Of a stretch of 64,000 nt of DNA, positions 1-13,400 are shown in pieces. Positions within the stretch are counted from its first letter, which is position 1. Each line of letters begins with the position of its first letter. The translations under genes and the position numbers were made by a program. The notes beneath the pieces are model-generated. The model saw only the letters and a program-made list of their open reading frames with translations, did not search any database and was not told where the DNA came from. Origin of the DNA: Symbiodinium natans (taxonomy: Eukaryota > Sar > Dinophyceae > Suessiales > Symbiodiniaceae); assembly GCA_905221605.1 (NCBI GenBank), contig CAJNDS010002268.1, forward strand, positions 195,232-259,231, given 5' to 3'.

Positions 1-1295
1 CCTTTCTATTTCTGGGTTACTCTTGTGCCTAGAGCCTTATTTAGGCTACTCACCCAAGCGCCGCAACCCTTCAAGGCTTCTTGAGCCACAGTCGGCCCGT
101 GTTGACCTGTAAACCCTAAACCCTGAACCCTGTACTACCCTTATTCCCTTCTTTTGTGTCACCAGGCAATGCGCGGAGTAACCTAGAGAACCGAGGTATT
201 CCCCTTTTTTGAGGGGAAGTAGGTCCCCTCATAAACTCCATCAAGCCACCAAGGCTTCAGGTTTCGGGTTGTGGGTGTAGGGTTAGGGCACCTCTTGTGA
301 TTATTAGGTTCCTGGACAACCGAGTTTCATAATCTAGAAGAAAAGCAGACAGCTCTTAGCTTCAGAAAAATCTTGAGCCAGGTTTTGCGTTCCGAGAGAT
401 TTTGTGCGAACCCCAAGCCTTATATAAGTCCTAAGCCCAAAGTGATGTAGGGTCCAGGGTTTAGTGTGCCTGTGCTTAGGAAAACTACGGGTTTCTAACC
501 CCTAACCTCTAACCCTAGACCCTATTCCCCCCCCCCCCCCCCCCAACCCTCCACCCCGAGGTATCAAGAAACAGCACAACCAGACGTTCGACCAGCTTAT
601 GCGCGCTACTGGGCTTCAGGTTACAAAGGATGCCCAGTAGTTTGTATCCTAAACCCTAAACCCGAAACCCCTGCAAGCCCACAAAATACTGGGAAGGGTC
701 TTTTTAGGATGCCGCACCTGCACCCGATATTTCTTCATCCATGGGGTGGTCGTGTTTTCGAAGGCTAGGGTTAAGGGTGTAGGATTGAGGGTTCAGGGTT
801 TAGGGTTCAGGGTTTAGGGATTAGGATTTACGGTCTAGGGTTTAGAGGGTTTTAGGGTTGTAGGGTTGTAGGGTTTAGGGATGCACAGAACTAGCCTTGT
901 TCCCGGTATCAGGTGCTAGGATTCCGTGAGAATCCCCAGTGCTCAAAACGCTCCTTTCCTTAGGTTAGTTTTTCAGGGAAGCTTCCATGATCCCCAAAAA
1001 AGTGGGTCCCCTACCTTCTTGAAAGGGTTCTGAAGGATGAGCCATTGGGTTTTACAGAGTTTATATGGGGTATGGTTTAGGGTTTAGGCTTTAGGGTTTA
1101 GGGTTTAGGGTTTAGGGTTTAGGGTGTAGGGGTCTTGGGAACACTAAACCCTGAACCGCTTCCTTGTTGTGGAACTTAGGAAACGAGCCTTGGCATTCAT
1201 GTCTTGATGCGCAGCTGAAAACCCTTCCCCAAAGAAGTCTTCCCTAAACCCTAAGCCTCTAACGGGTAACCGAGCACCCTAATCCCTTAGCTGGG

Positions 1296-1440
1296 CTCTC
1301 TCTATCTCTCTCTGTGTCTATTTCTCTGCCTCTGTCTGTGTCTCCGTCTCCGTCTATGTCTATGTCTCTCTCTTTCTCCCTAAACCCTGAACCCTAAACC
1401 CTAAACCCCTAAACCCTCTCTCTCTCTCTCTCTATCTGAA
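1296..1440. repeat. CT-rich microsatellite interrupted by telomere units
   Basis: TCTC and TGTC tandem runs with a short CCCTAAA block (about 1377-1412) in the middle, then more CTCT. Confidence 0.85.
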
Positions 1441-1474
1441 CCGACTCCGGGAGGATCGGCACCAAGCTGATGCG

Positions 1475-1740
1475 GTTTAGGCTTTAGGCTTTAGGCTTTA
1501 GGGTTCAGGCTTTAGGCTTTAGGGTTTAGGCTTTAGGCTTTAGGCTCTAAGCTTTAGGCTTTAGGCTTTAGGCTTTAGGCTTTAGGCTTTAGGCTTTAGG
1601 CTTTAGGGTCTAGGCTTTAGGCTTTAGGGTTTAGGGTTTAGGGTTTAGGGTTTAGGGTTTAGGCGTTAGGCTTTAGGGTTTAGGCTTTAGGGTTTAGGCT
1701 CTTTAGGCTTTAGGCTGTAGGGTTTAGGGTTTAGGGTTTA
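1475..1740. repeat. TTTAGGC/TTTAGGG variant array
   Basis: Over 30 tandem 7-mers. The left two thirds are mostly TTTAGGC, the right third mostly TTTAGGG, so a G-to-C variant has been amplified locally. Confidence 0.9.
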
Positions 1741-1980
1741 ATCGGCAGGCGCTTTCCCTATCATACTTTCTCGGGAGTCAGACTATGAGTAAGGGGGGCC
1801 AAGGACTCTTGAGTCTCTTGAGGGCTTTTTCAGGTCTTCACCCTGTGTCACCCTTTTACCTGTGGCTGTGCAGTAACTACCCTTAATTAGTAGGTATAAC
1901 CCATAAAACCCGTAGGTAAGAGGGTCCCAGGTAAACCCTAACACCTAACCCTGAGGGCGAACCGGACAAACCCCAAACTT

Positions 1981-2078
1981 CTAAACCCTAAACCCTAAAC
2001 TTCCTAAACTTCCTAAACTTCCTAAACTTCCTAAACTTCCTAAACCCTAAACTTCCTAAACCCGAAACTTCCCAAACC
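1981..2078. repeat. AAACTTCCT / CCCTAAA mixed array
   Basis: Tandem 9-mers of the form CTAAACTTC alternate with CCCTAAA units, a second kind of variant amplification. Confidence 0.8.
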
Positions 2079-2744
2079 CTAAAAGCCCTAAGCCAAGGAG
2101 CTCCAGCTGTCCGAGCACTCTGGGGTGGGGGGTCCAGGCGTTTTGGGGGTTTAGGGTTTAATGTTTAGGGTTTAGGAGTTTTCAGGGTCTCTGGGGTTTG
2201 TGGTTTAGGAGTTTTCAGGGTTTGGGTTTTAGGGTTTAGGGTTTAGGAGTCTAGGGTTTGGGGTTTGGGAGTTCATGGTTTTGGTTTGGGGTTTTAGGGT
2301 TTGGGGGGTTAGGCGTTCAGTGTTTGGGGTTTGGGAAAGGGGCTGTACGTCAGACCCTTCGGATTGAAGCCTTGGGTTTGGGGAGCTTTGTAAGGACTCC
2401 CCTGCAACATAGAGTTGGCAAACTTTGGATGTGGGGGTTCAGTGTGGGAACGGTAGCGGCAGCTCGATGCAAGCGAGACAGAACTTATGCGGCCGTGCCT
2501 TGTGTCACAGCGTGGGGCAACCCTTTCCCCAAACCCTCTACGCCTTAAACCCTAAACCCTAATCAAAACCCAAAACCTTAAAACCCAAAAGCCCGAGCAT
2601 CTCCGGACACTCCGTAAAACCGAAACCCTAAAGCGCTCCCTTGCTTTGGCCTTCGGCAGTCCCGAACAGGGTTTTGGGTTTTGGGTTTGGGGTTTTGGGT
2701 TTTGGGCACCTCACTTTGGTTAAAACCCCAAAAGCCCCGCGCAG

Positions 2745-2779
2745 GGCGCCGTGCAGCGACGCTTCCTCCTGCGCCGCAG
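2745..2779 (+). CDS. Candidate exon e1
   Basis: GC-rich island between telomeric blocks, preceded by CGCGCAG and followed by GCTCGG (GC donor). All three frames are open, so the peptide is undetermined. Weak: no phase link to e2 was established. Confidence 0.3.
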
Positions 2780-5700
2780 GCTCGGGCGGGGGCTCAGGAA
2801 AGCCTGTTCGGGGTTTAGGGTTTAGGGTTTAGGGTTTAGGGTATAGGGTCACCTGTGGATCGTCACGGGATCAGTAGGGCAGTCAGGAGGTCGCTGGATG
2901 TCACCAGGCGCTCATCAGGCGGTCGGTAGGGGGGCTGTGAGGAGGGGATCCGGGAAAAGTAGAGGTCAAAGGGGTCACTGCAAGCTCACCAAAGCTGGTC
3001 GTCATGGGTTCAGACCCCACTGGTGCGGGGGGGGGGGGGGGGGGGTGACGGGTTGCGAGCAGTAGGGGTACAGAGGCTTCACCAGGCGTCACTAAAGATG
3101 TAGGGGCCTCATGAGGGGACCAGCATGGGGCATCTTAAATCTTCACGCGCACTTTGGCCCCAAACCCTACAAAAGCTCAAGCAAGCGGGGCGCAACCCTA
3201 AACCCTAAACCCTAAACCCTAAGCCCTAAACCCTAAACCCTAAACCCTAAACCGAAACCCTAAACCCTAAACTTAGACCCAAGGAGGCCGAAGAACAGGA
3301 TGTCCACTTGAGGAGGATCGGGGACTTATCCTCATTGGGGTTATCCTGCTCAGTTACTATTAGTACATGGGTTGTTCTCCAAAATTAGGGTCCCACTCTA
3401 GGGTCCTTATGATATGGGTTCCGTACTCCGTATATATAATATGATGTAATATTATATAGCATAAGATAATAGCGGGGGCGCTAGATTCCCTTCATTCCCG
3501 TCAAGACTCCCAGAAGGGCAACCTGCTCATTCTTAGGTTCGCTGGAGAAGCCAACCTACTGCAAACTTTGAATTTGAAGCCCCAAACCCTAAACCCCAAA
3601 CCCTAAAACCTAAACCCCAAAACCCTAATCAAACCCCAAACCCTAAACCCCAAACCCTAAACCCTAAACCCTAAACCCCAAAACATCAGGTGAGCAGCAG
3701 CAGAAGCAGCTCCTGGAGTCGGCGAGTGTCCTCTGGAAAGGTGTCCTCTGGGAGGCTCTCCGCTGCAGGCTGGGAGCCACACAACTTATATGTATATATA
3801 TATATATATACATATGGGTTTAGGGTTTAGGGTTTAGGGTTTAGGGTTTAGGGTTCAAGGTTTAGGGTTTAGGGTTTAGGGTTTAGGGTTTCGGGTTTAG
3901 GGTTTAATTAGGGTTTAGGGGTTTGCTGTTGGATTGTGTAGGGTTTTTGGGTTTAGGGTTCAAGGCGCCCTCTGGAAGGAGGTCCTCAGCAGGCTGGGAG
4001 TCACGCGGTCTTCTCACTTCTTTTTGTTGGCCGGGGGGCGGGGGGGGGGGGCGTTTCCAGGGTTTTAGGTTTTTGGGTTTGGGGTTGAGTTTTTGTTTTG
4101 GTCGGGGGAGCTTATGTAGGGCTTGGAAGCCTGCCATTCTCAAAGCTAGCAGCCGGCGGTGGATGATGTGGGGGCTTAGGGATTGCAGTGTTTTTTTTGG
4201 GTTTTTGTTTCAGGGTCTTGTACGGGTTTATAGGGTAGGGGTTTAGGAAATCCCCGCTCCTCTTCCACTCTTGCCAGCAGAGCAAGGCGTTATGAGCACG
4301 GCCATGTGGGATACTTGAGACTTTGGGTCTGGGGCTGAAGCGCCTAAATGCGCGGCGGCTTGGTGTCTTTAGGGGGCACGACCCTAAACCCTAAGCCCCA
4401 AACCCTCAAGCGCCCACAAATGGAAGAGCCTGGGATTGACGTTGGTATGCTGCCGATGTAATCTGACAGGACTCCTTGTTTTGGAGTCCATTTTCGGGTT
4501 TTGCACGTAGCAAAAATACCCTAAACCCTAAACCCTAGACCCTAAACCCTATAATCTACCTTAGCGCGCAATGAGGACCCACAAGGGGGTCCCTTTGTTT
4601 CTTTTCACAATCACAGGGTGCCCTTTACTCGAAACCCTTTGACGCTAAACCCTGAACCTGTAAAAATCTAACGGGTTTAGGGTTTAGGTTTATAGGGTTT
4701 ACGGTAAAGGGTTTAGGCCCCCAAGTGGCCCCCTACCCCGAGACCCGGCTTTCGAATATACCCTAAACGCCCGGAGCCATATCAGCCTCAAGCCGTTCAA
4801 GTCCCCAACCCTAGCTCCCCGCAAACCCTGAACCCAGACCTTACAAACCCGCAAGGGTTTTGGGTATACCCTAAGCACCATAGGCCCTACCTAAACCCTA
4901 AACCCCAAACCCCTAAACCCGAAACCCTAAACTCTAAACCCTAAACCCTGAACCCTAAACCCTGAGCCCTGAACCCTGAATCCCAAACCTTGCACCCCCA
5001 AGCTTCGAAGAAGGCATCCCGGCGTCCTCATCTTCCTCCTCCGAGGACGACGAGGTCGGCGATGTTTGCCTTGTCGGGGTTTACGAAATTGGGGGGTACC
5101 ACTTTTCGTTCAGGGTTGAGGGTTTAGGGTTTTACGGTTTAGGGTTTAGGGTTTTTGGGGGGTTTTCCGAAATTTGGGGGGGGGGGGGGGGTGCCTTTTC
5201 GGGGTCTTTATCATAAGGGAATCCTACGATTTGGGGGTCTATTATTAGGGGTCCCTAAACCCTAAACCCACAAGGGGTACCCCTATTTTTGGAAACCCCC
5301 CATGTGGATCTAGCAGCTGCTTTGGGGGTCTAGGGCCCATCGGGCTTAGGGACCCTAAACCCCAAAAAACCCAAAGCCCTACACCCTTGATCCTAAACCC
5401 TAAACCCTAAACCATTCGAGCTTGATCTCCGAACCCTCTGAAGGTTGGCAGACTCCGGACTGTTTTTTGGCTCTACTCCTGACGTGGCTAGCGCAGTACT
5501 TCGAAGACAGGGGGTCTTCGGAAGGTGGAGCGAACAGCCCTAAACCCTAAACCCCAAACCCTAAACCCTAAACCCTCAACTCTATAAACCGTAAATCTTG
5601 CACCCTTTTCACCATTAGGTTTCTGGGCAGCCTGGCAACTATCAGGTATGCAGACGGAGAAGGGTTGCCACAAACCGCGGCAGATGTGCTGTTGTGTTGC

Positions 5701-7389
5701 GTCTCGGTCTCTTGCCGCGTTATTTGCCCACGTTGATGGCCTCATGGTCGAGTCGTGGGTAAACTTAGGCCCACTTTGCTGAATGAGGGTTTAGGGTTTA
5801 GGGTTTAGGGTTTAGGGTTTAGGGTTTAGGGTTTAGGGTTTAGGGCAGATGCACGAACACCCGACATTTGCCGGCCGCTGCAGAAGCAGCTTAACAGCCC
5901 TCTTGGACCGGGAGCCCCAAATTCCCCTAAGCCCTAAACCCTAAACCCTAAACCCTAAACCCTAAACCCTGAACCCTGAACCCTAAACCCTAGCCCTTAA
6001 ACTCTAATTAAAGCGAAACCCTAGGCTCTGAACCCCGCACCGCAGCCTTGAGTATTGCACCCTTGCCACCAGAAGGCTTTTCATACTAGGAGCCCTGATG
6101 ATCCCCTTGCAGTCTCTACACTCAATTCTTAATTCTAACTCGAGCTACTTGTGTGGTTTTTGTGCTAACGGTATCCATTGGAAATCCCTACAAGTTCAAT
6201 TCTAATCGTAGCTACCCGAAACCCCCTAGTAAACACTCCATTTCTTGATTGTTCGGGTTAGGCCTGGCTTTGAGTTTAGGGTCTTGGGGTTTCTGCACCA
6301 CCCCCCCCCCCCCCCCCCCGCGCCCCTCCTCCCTCCCATGTGCTTTGTGGCATGCTTCAAACTGCGACACTGTCCGGCCTTCAACCCTAAACCCCAAGCC
6401 CCAAACCCCAAACCCCAAAACTCAAACCCCAAACCCCAAGCCCCAAACCCCAAACCCTAAACCCTAAACCCTAAACCCTAAACCCTAAACCCTAAACCCT
6501 AAACCCTAAACCCTAAACCCTAAACCCTAAACCCTAAACCCTACACCGCATGCAGCTGGCAGGTCTCCAGCAGCGACTCCGTGGATGGCGATGGAAAGCG
6601 GTGCCTCGGCGTTCGGAAGTTTCGCGTGTTGGGGGAAGCAACCCTAGACCCTAAACCCTAAACCCTAAACCCTAGACCCCAAACCCTAAACCCTAAACCC
6701 TAAGTCCGAAGCCCTAAACCCTAAACCCCAAAACCTAAACCCTAAACCCTAAACCCCAAACCCCAAACCCTAAACCCTAAACCCCAGGCTGCGTGGGCTG
6801 AGCCTCTCGGAACGGATCTCCGCACACCTGAGCGGCCACATCCCGTCCTCGCTGTCCTCGCTCCTCAGCAGTAACAGGCGCCAGGGTGTAGGGTTAGGGT
6901 TTAGGGTTTAGGGTTGAGGGTTGAGGGTTGAGGTTGAGGGTTTAGGGTTTAGGGTTTAGGGTCTAGGGTTTAGGGTTTAGGGTTTAGGGTTTAGGGTTCA
7001 GCAGCTCCGGATCGAGCAGTTTTGTGGTAGTGTTGTATTTACGGCTTGGGGATAACACCCACCCACCCAGAGCATCCCATAACATTAAGAAACCATATAA
7101 AGTATCTTCATACAAAAGTTCTTTTCAACGAAGACTACGGCTGCAGAACAAATTCGTTCTTAAAAATCCGCATGGCGTCACACAAAGATGAGCATTACAA
7201 GATGGGGGGGGTGGGGGGGGTGGGGGGGGGTGGGGGGTGGGGGGGGGGGGTGGGGGCCCACGTGCCTTGCCCACGAATTTTTGTGCCTGGCGAATATTTG
7301 TGTCTTGCCCACGAGTTTTTGTGCCTTGCCCACGAAGTTTTGTGCCTTGCCCACGAATTTTGTGCCTTGCCCACGAAACCGATTAGGAC

Positions 7390-7421
<32 letters not shown>

Positions 7422-10400
7422 TGAAAGAAAGAGAGGTTTAGGGTTTAGGGTTTAGGGTTTAGGGTTTAGGGTTTAGGGTTTAGGGTTTAGGGCGTGCCAA
7501 ATGGGAGCGCGCTTTGGGAGCGCGCGGTAGTCTGCAGACCTACCCACCCCAAGACCGCCCACTTACAACTCTCAAGGAGTTAAGACCTTTTATTTTTTTA
7601 CAAAGCATCACATGAGTCAGCACTCACGCCCTTTTTGGGGATTTCCACAAGGTGCGTGGACCAGGCGCAAAGCTGCAGCAGACGGAAACGAGGCAGGGTC
7701 CGTGAAGACAGCTTGGGTTGGCGCGAAGGGGCTAAGGGATGGGCCAGGAAAGCCGCCCCCGAGAGCGCGTAATTAGAGACTGGAAAACGCTGTTTTTGAC
7801 CCTGTTCGGGTGCGGGCTTGACATCATGACGGAGACTACGGGAGGCTATGGGAGGGTACGGGAAACCCATTCCCGGCGCTGAGCAGTCCGAAGCAGGCCC
7901 GCACGGCAGAATCGGCTGCCTTCCACCCTTAAGACAGGCCGTCCAAGCCAGAGGAGGCTATGGGAGGCGCGGGAATGCCAAAGTCAGATGGGGGCCTCCC
8001 GTAGCCTCCCGTAGCCTCCCGTAGCGTGGACGGCCTGTCTTAAGCATTCTGAAGCCTTAACGGTGAAGGCAGCCGATTCTGCCGTGCAGACCTGCTTCAG
8101 ACCGCTAAGCGCCGGGAATGCTTAATATGCGGAGACTTCCTGTAGCCTCCCGTAGCTTGCTGTAGCCTCCCGTAGCCTCCTGTGGCTGGGACGGCCTGTC
8201 TTAAGCATTCTGAAGCCTTAACGGTGGAAGGCAGCCGATTTTCCAGTGCAGACCTGCTTCAGATCGCTAAGCGCTTGCGCAGCTCATGACCCATTTCGAT
8301 CCCCTCCCTCGCCGCACTTCGTCCACCAATTCGCCTCCCTTTCGCCTCCCCCAAAAAATTGAACGTTGCTTTCAGCTCCAATTCGCCCCCCCCCCCGCCA
8401 ACACGGGCCTTGCCTGCAGATTCGCCCCAGTCTTAAGCATTCCCTGGGCTCACCAATTTATATAGGTTTAGGGTTTAGGGTTCAGGGTTTAGGGTTTAGG
8501 GTTTAGGGTTTAGGGTTTGGGTTTATGGAAGGGAAGCTCGCTGGTGCTAAAAGCACCCGGGCCGCTCGCTTGCGTTAGCATGTAGTCCCACCCCAGCCAC
8601 CCAAACTATTCTCATTTAGGGTTTAGGGTTCACCCCCTCAAGGGGGGCTTTCTTGCTGTTTACTGCTTTCAGAACTGCAGGAGAGGAATAAGCGAGCAGG
8701 GGGGGGTCCCAGGGGCTTCTGGAGCTTGTTGGTGGCTCGTGGGGTTTTTCCGTTCATTTGTCTACTCAAAATCCCGCATGTTCATGACGTGTCTGGGCAA
8801 ATCCTGGATCCCCCCCTGTTGGAAGCCTTAGACCCGACGGGCCCTCAACAGGCAGCCCGGCCCCTGCTCCCAAACATGAGATGGCTTCCAACCATGGGTG
8901 GGGGGCAGCGCTGGCCGTAGTTTGCAAAGACAGAAAAAACCCGTGGTCTGGGAAGGGGTGTTTCGGGGGGTCCCCATGGGGGTCCCAGCAGCGGTGTCCA
9001 GACAGAGGGGCGGGTCCCAGAAAGGCCCCAGGCGGTCCCAGCAAGGTCCCAGGCAGGTCCCAGGGGTCAGCGTCCTAGGGTGGTCCCAGGGTTCCTTGGC
9101 GACTTTGGATTCGCTTGACTTTTTGTTCTGTGGAGCCGCTCGGTCGGGGACCTCGGTCGAAGCCTCGAGCGCCCATGTAAATGGACAGCGGCGCTCTCGG
9201 CAGTTTAGGGTTGAGGGTTTAGGGTTAGGGTTTAGGGTTTAGGGTTTAGGGTTTAGGGTTTAGGGTTTAGGGTTTAGGGTTTAGGGTTTAGGGTTTAGGG
9301 TTTAGGGTTTAGGGTTTAGGGTTTAGGGTTTAGGGTTTAGGGCTAGGGTTTAGCAGTAGCAGGCGTGAGAGGGCCCCAGATTCGGGGGTCTTCAGGCATT
9401 TTGGGACTTCAAGTGCCTTTCCGGGTGTCGGGGTTTAGGGTTTAGGGCTAGGTTTTAGGGTTAGGGCTTAACTTGGGCTTATAGGGCTTAGGGTTTGAAT
9501 TGGTCATAGGTAATGAAACCAGATTAACTCGAAGCCTCATTGAGCCTGTGATCCTGAGCCATATCGATACAGACCCGAAGCCCCTTGTTGGAGACTTCTA
9601 AAGACTGGGGACTCTTTAGCCCTAAGCCCTGAAAAACTTTTAGGGTTTGGGGTGGGTTCAATCAGCGCTTAAGCTTTGAGATCTCGGGTTCAAGGTAGAG
9701 GGTTTCGAAACACTAAACCATAAACCCTAAACCCTAAACCCTAAACCCTAAACCCTAAACCCTAAACCCATAAGACTCAGGCCTCAATCCTCTGTCTCGC
9801 GCAGGTGACCGACAAACGCCGCGAAACGCTGAGGGGTGTTGGGGAGGGAGTATCTGGTGCAGGGCCAAAGCCTAACGCCTCAACAGAATCAGCCCTGCAC
9901 CCTAACACGCTAAACCAAAAGAATTCCAATCCCTAAACTCTGAAACGTTTTCCGGCGATGCTTGAGGTAGTTGCATGGTCCCTTACACCCTCCAAACCCC
10001 AAACCCTAAACCCCAAAACCTGAACCCTTAACCCTAAAGCCAAAACCCTATAAACCCAGATGAAGGGACCACGTAACTTCCCGTAGCAGTGGGATTCCCG
10101 AGACGATTGAAGAGCGAGAGAGGGGCCAAAGTGCCCACAGAGTCTATGTAGCACCCTAAACTCTAAACCCTAAACCCTAAACCCTAAACCCTAAACCCTC
10201 GGGCTATCTTGTACAAAGCTTTACAGAAAGCCGCAGCTCCGCTCATGGCGAGCGACTCGCAGAGGATTCTCGCGCAGAGCCAGGTGCAGAGATCTCCCAG
10301 AGCCTATTTCCCACAGGTAGGGTTTAGGGTTTAGGGTTTAGGGTTTAGGGTTTCGGGTTTAGGGTTTAGGGTTTCGGGTTTAGGGTTTAGGGTTTAGGGT

Positions 10401-13400
10401 TAGGGTTTAGGGTTAGGGTTTAGGGTTTAGGGTTTAGGTTTTAGGGCTTAGGGTTTAGGGTTTAGGCTTTAGGGTTTAGGGTTTAGGGTTTAGGGGCCTC
10501 GCAAGACTTGGGGCTACAGCAGGGTCGGTACGTTTGACCTCATATCAGCACCTCGACCATAAACCCTAAGCCCTAACCCCGAAACCCTGACATCCAGAAT
10601 CCCAAAATCTCAAAAAGTATTTAAGTCCACCCTCTTCTGCCCTGTGCCCTGTTTCTGCGCGACAATCAGTCCCAGGGCGAACGGTGGTCCGACAAGACTT
10701 CGCATGGGCTTAGGTCTTAGGATTGAGGTTTCTTGGGTTTAGCTCGGACCCCGTCGTCCTGATGCTGACTCGATTGCCTGAGGCAAAAGGCAGCAGTGCT
10801 GAACCCCCTAACCCTAAACCCGGAGCTTTAAACCCCTAAAGGGTTTATGGTTCAGGGCCTTAGTGTTTTGAGTTGACCTATGGTGTAGCGTGCAAGGCGA
10901 GTGTCGTGTTCAGGGCACTCAGTTGGTGCCAGTTGCGAGGGCTGTTGCCACGAACCCCCATCAACCCTAACTAATCCCTGGATCCTGGAGTGCCTTACTG
11001 GTTTAGGGTTTAGGGTTTAGGGCCTAGAGCTGGGTTTCTAGGATTTCTTAAAGGGTTCTTGGGGTGGGGTTCCGGCTAGACAGGTTAGGCTCTCGAATTG
11101 TGTTCAGCTTTTCAGCAAGAGACCCTATTCGGCCCCTTAAGTCGTGTAAGCCCCATGAGCCCTGCAAGCACTCCTGCACCCTAAACCCTAAACCCCTAAG
11201 ACCGTGAACCCTTTAACGCTAAAACCCTGAAGCCAACTGAACCGAAACCCTGAATCCCAAACCCGAGACCCCAAAGCTCTACGCCCGAAAAACCGCCACC
11301 CAAGACCCCAGACCCTAAACCCCCGAAACCCGAAACCTCTAAGCCCCTAAGCCCCTAAACCCCTACACCCTAAACCCTAAACCCTAAACCCTAAACCCTA
11401 AACCCTAAACCCTAAACCCTAAACCCTAAACCCTAAACCCTAAACCCTAAACCCTAGGTGTGCGGATCACAGGAGCCCTAAACCTAAACCTTCGACCCCC
11501 CAAAAGCCCATGCCAGGCCCTGGAAGCTCCAAAAGTAGAGAAGAAGGTGCGCGGCCGGGTGGTGCCAAGATGGGTTTAGGGTTTAGGGTTTAGGGTTTAG
11601 GGTTTAGGGTTTAGGGTTTAGGGTTTAGGGCTTCTTGTTCGGCTTGCTTGGGGGTGTTCGGATTTAGGGTTTGGTGTGGTTCGCGTTTTTGGGGGCTTCG
11701 GGTTGGATTGTCCCTGAACCTGGACTGCCTGAACCTGTAAAGCCTAAGCCCTAAAGCTTACAAGCCTATACCCTAAACCCGAACCCCCCCCCCCCCCCCC
11801 CCCCCCAAATGTGCATCATAGTGGACGTTTTCTCCGGGTTTGGGGCTACTTTTTCCGTACTTTGGTTGGGGGGGGTCCAGGTCAACCCGAAACTGGACAC
11901 TCAACTACTATTTGCTTAAGAATCCCAAAAGAATAAGAAATCATAATCCCTATGTTACCCTTAATAAGGAAGACAATTTTTAGTTTTTGGGGGTTCTTAA
12001 GCAATTCGCACCCTACACCGCCTAAACCCTGCACCCTAAACACTCAACCGCGAGCCCCGTTATCCCAACAAAAGCTCCGCCGAGCAAATGAGCGTCAGGG
12101 TCAAGGCTTTGGGGCTTTGTTGGAGCTTGGTTGAGGTTTCATCCCATGCCTTAAGCCCTAAACCCCCTAAACCCAGGTTGTTGGGTTTAGGGTTTAGGAG
12201 ACGCCCAAGCTCAAGCCGTTGACGGCATGGGGGTAGAAGTCTGAGCGTCAAGGTGCTAGGGGCCGCGGCCTAGGGTTTTTGGGTTTTAGGATTTAGGGTT
12301 TTAGGGTTTTAGGGTTTTGGGGTTTTGGGGTTTTGGGGTTTTTGGGTTTTCGGGTTTTAGGGTTTTGGGGTTTTTTGGGTTTTGGGAAGTTCGGGCTTAT
12401 TTTGGGATCTTCCCCCTTGAACTAGTAGTTCTTTATGGGGATTCTAATAGGGGTACTTAATCCCTACTAAGGACTGTTAGTATAAGGGGGAACATCCCAA
12501 GGTTTAGGCTTTTAGGGTTTAGGGACACTAATGGCCAGCTATCACGCTTGGGCCCCTCGAGACAAAGCTTTTCGTGATAGCTTGAACCCTAAACCCCAAA
12601 CCTGAAATCCGAAACCCTAAACCTTGAACCCTAAACCCTAAACCCGAAACCCTAAACCCTAAACCCTAAACCCTAAACCTTTTACCCTAAACCCTAAACC
12701 TCGACGGGAGCTGCAGGCCAGCATCGAGCGATGTCGTGGCCGACATCTGGCCGACTCCACAGAAGGGCGGGCCCTTGCGCACTTGCCGGTGTGCCGAAGA
12801 GCCTTCTGCGGTGTTTAGGGTTTAGGGTTTGGGGTTTAGGGTTTTGGGTTTGGGGTTTAGGGTTTCGGGTTTGGGGGTTTAGGGTTTAGGGTTTAGGGTT
12901 GAGGGCGTAGACCTTTAGGGCTTAGGGTTTAGGTCTACAGTTGGAACCGTGGGCCCTTTCGTGTGGCCTTGCCCTTGTTTACAGGGATCTGAAGTATGGG
13001 CCCTTATGATGATACATAGTGTATAATCAGAGTTTTATAACAAGGGACTCAAATTAGGCTTCGTTTTCGAGGCCCCCTTGAAACATTGCAACTCGCCCGG
13101 GTCCAGGGTAGGCCTTGATTCCCCTTGTTTGGGGGGTTAGGTTCCCTAAAAACAGAACCCTCTAAACCAAGACTGATACCCTGCTTATTCCCAGGTTCCT
13201 CTTGGGTCTCGAGTATCGGCCAAGGGTTTAAACTCTTCTGCCCAAGAACTTGCTTGATGCATGTCACAGACTGGCCGATGGCTTTGTAGCAGAGTAGGTA
13301 ACCTTGAACCCTTTGGGGTATTCTAACCCCTATAAAATCCCAAAGGTTAACCTTCAATTCCCCCCCAGGTTACTGGACAACGAAGTTGGGCTGCCCCAAG

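Larger units (their letters stand above)
1..2744. other. No gene seen: telomere-variant rich DNA
   Basis: No exon could be supported here. The stretch holds short TTTAGGG/CCCTAAA blocks in both orientations, a TTTAGGC-rich array, an AAACTTCCT array, a C17 run near 528-544 and a CT-rich microsatellite. It could be intergenic or an upstream intron. Confidence 0.6.
3722..6555. other. Intron-like region without a supported exon
   Basis: Telomeric blocks of both strands, a TA repeat at about 3789-3812, G/C homopolymer runs at about 4035-4050, 5167-5180 and 6300-6319, and a partial direct duplication (3729-3783 against 3966-4015). A weak exon-like string KQLN occurs near 5881-5893 but is too short to call. 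Confidence 0.5.
6878..9804. other. Intron-like region with repeats, no supported exon
   Basis: Contains telomeric arrays, a poly(G) block (7203-7250), a 22-bp tandem repeat, a TA/GA microsatellite, an inverted/direct repeat element (7869-8275) and GGTCCCAG repeats. At least one exon should lie here, because e4 ends in phase 2 and e5 starts in phase 0. Confidence 0.5.

Noticed and set aside
1-2744. Left edge as a true chromosome end
   Set aside because: The repeats are short, in both orientations, mixed with unique DNA and continue through all 64 kb, so they do not mark an end.
7260-7376. 22-bp direct repeats as a CRISPR array
   Set aside because: Units are contiguous with no unique spacers, and the context is eukaryotic.
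7598-7870. Minus-strand 90-codon ORF as a gene
   Set aside because: No recognisable motif and part of it overlaps the composite repeat element.
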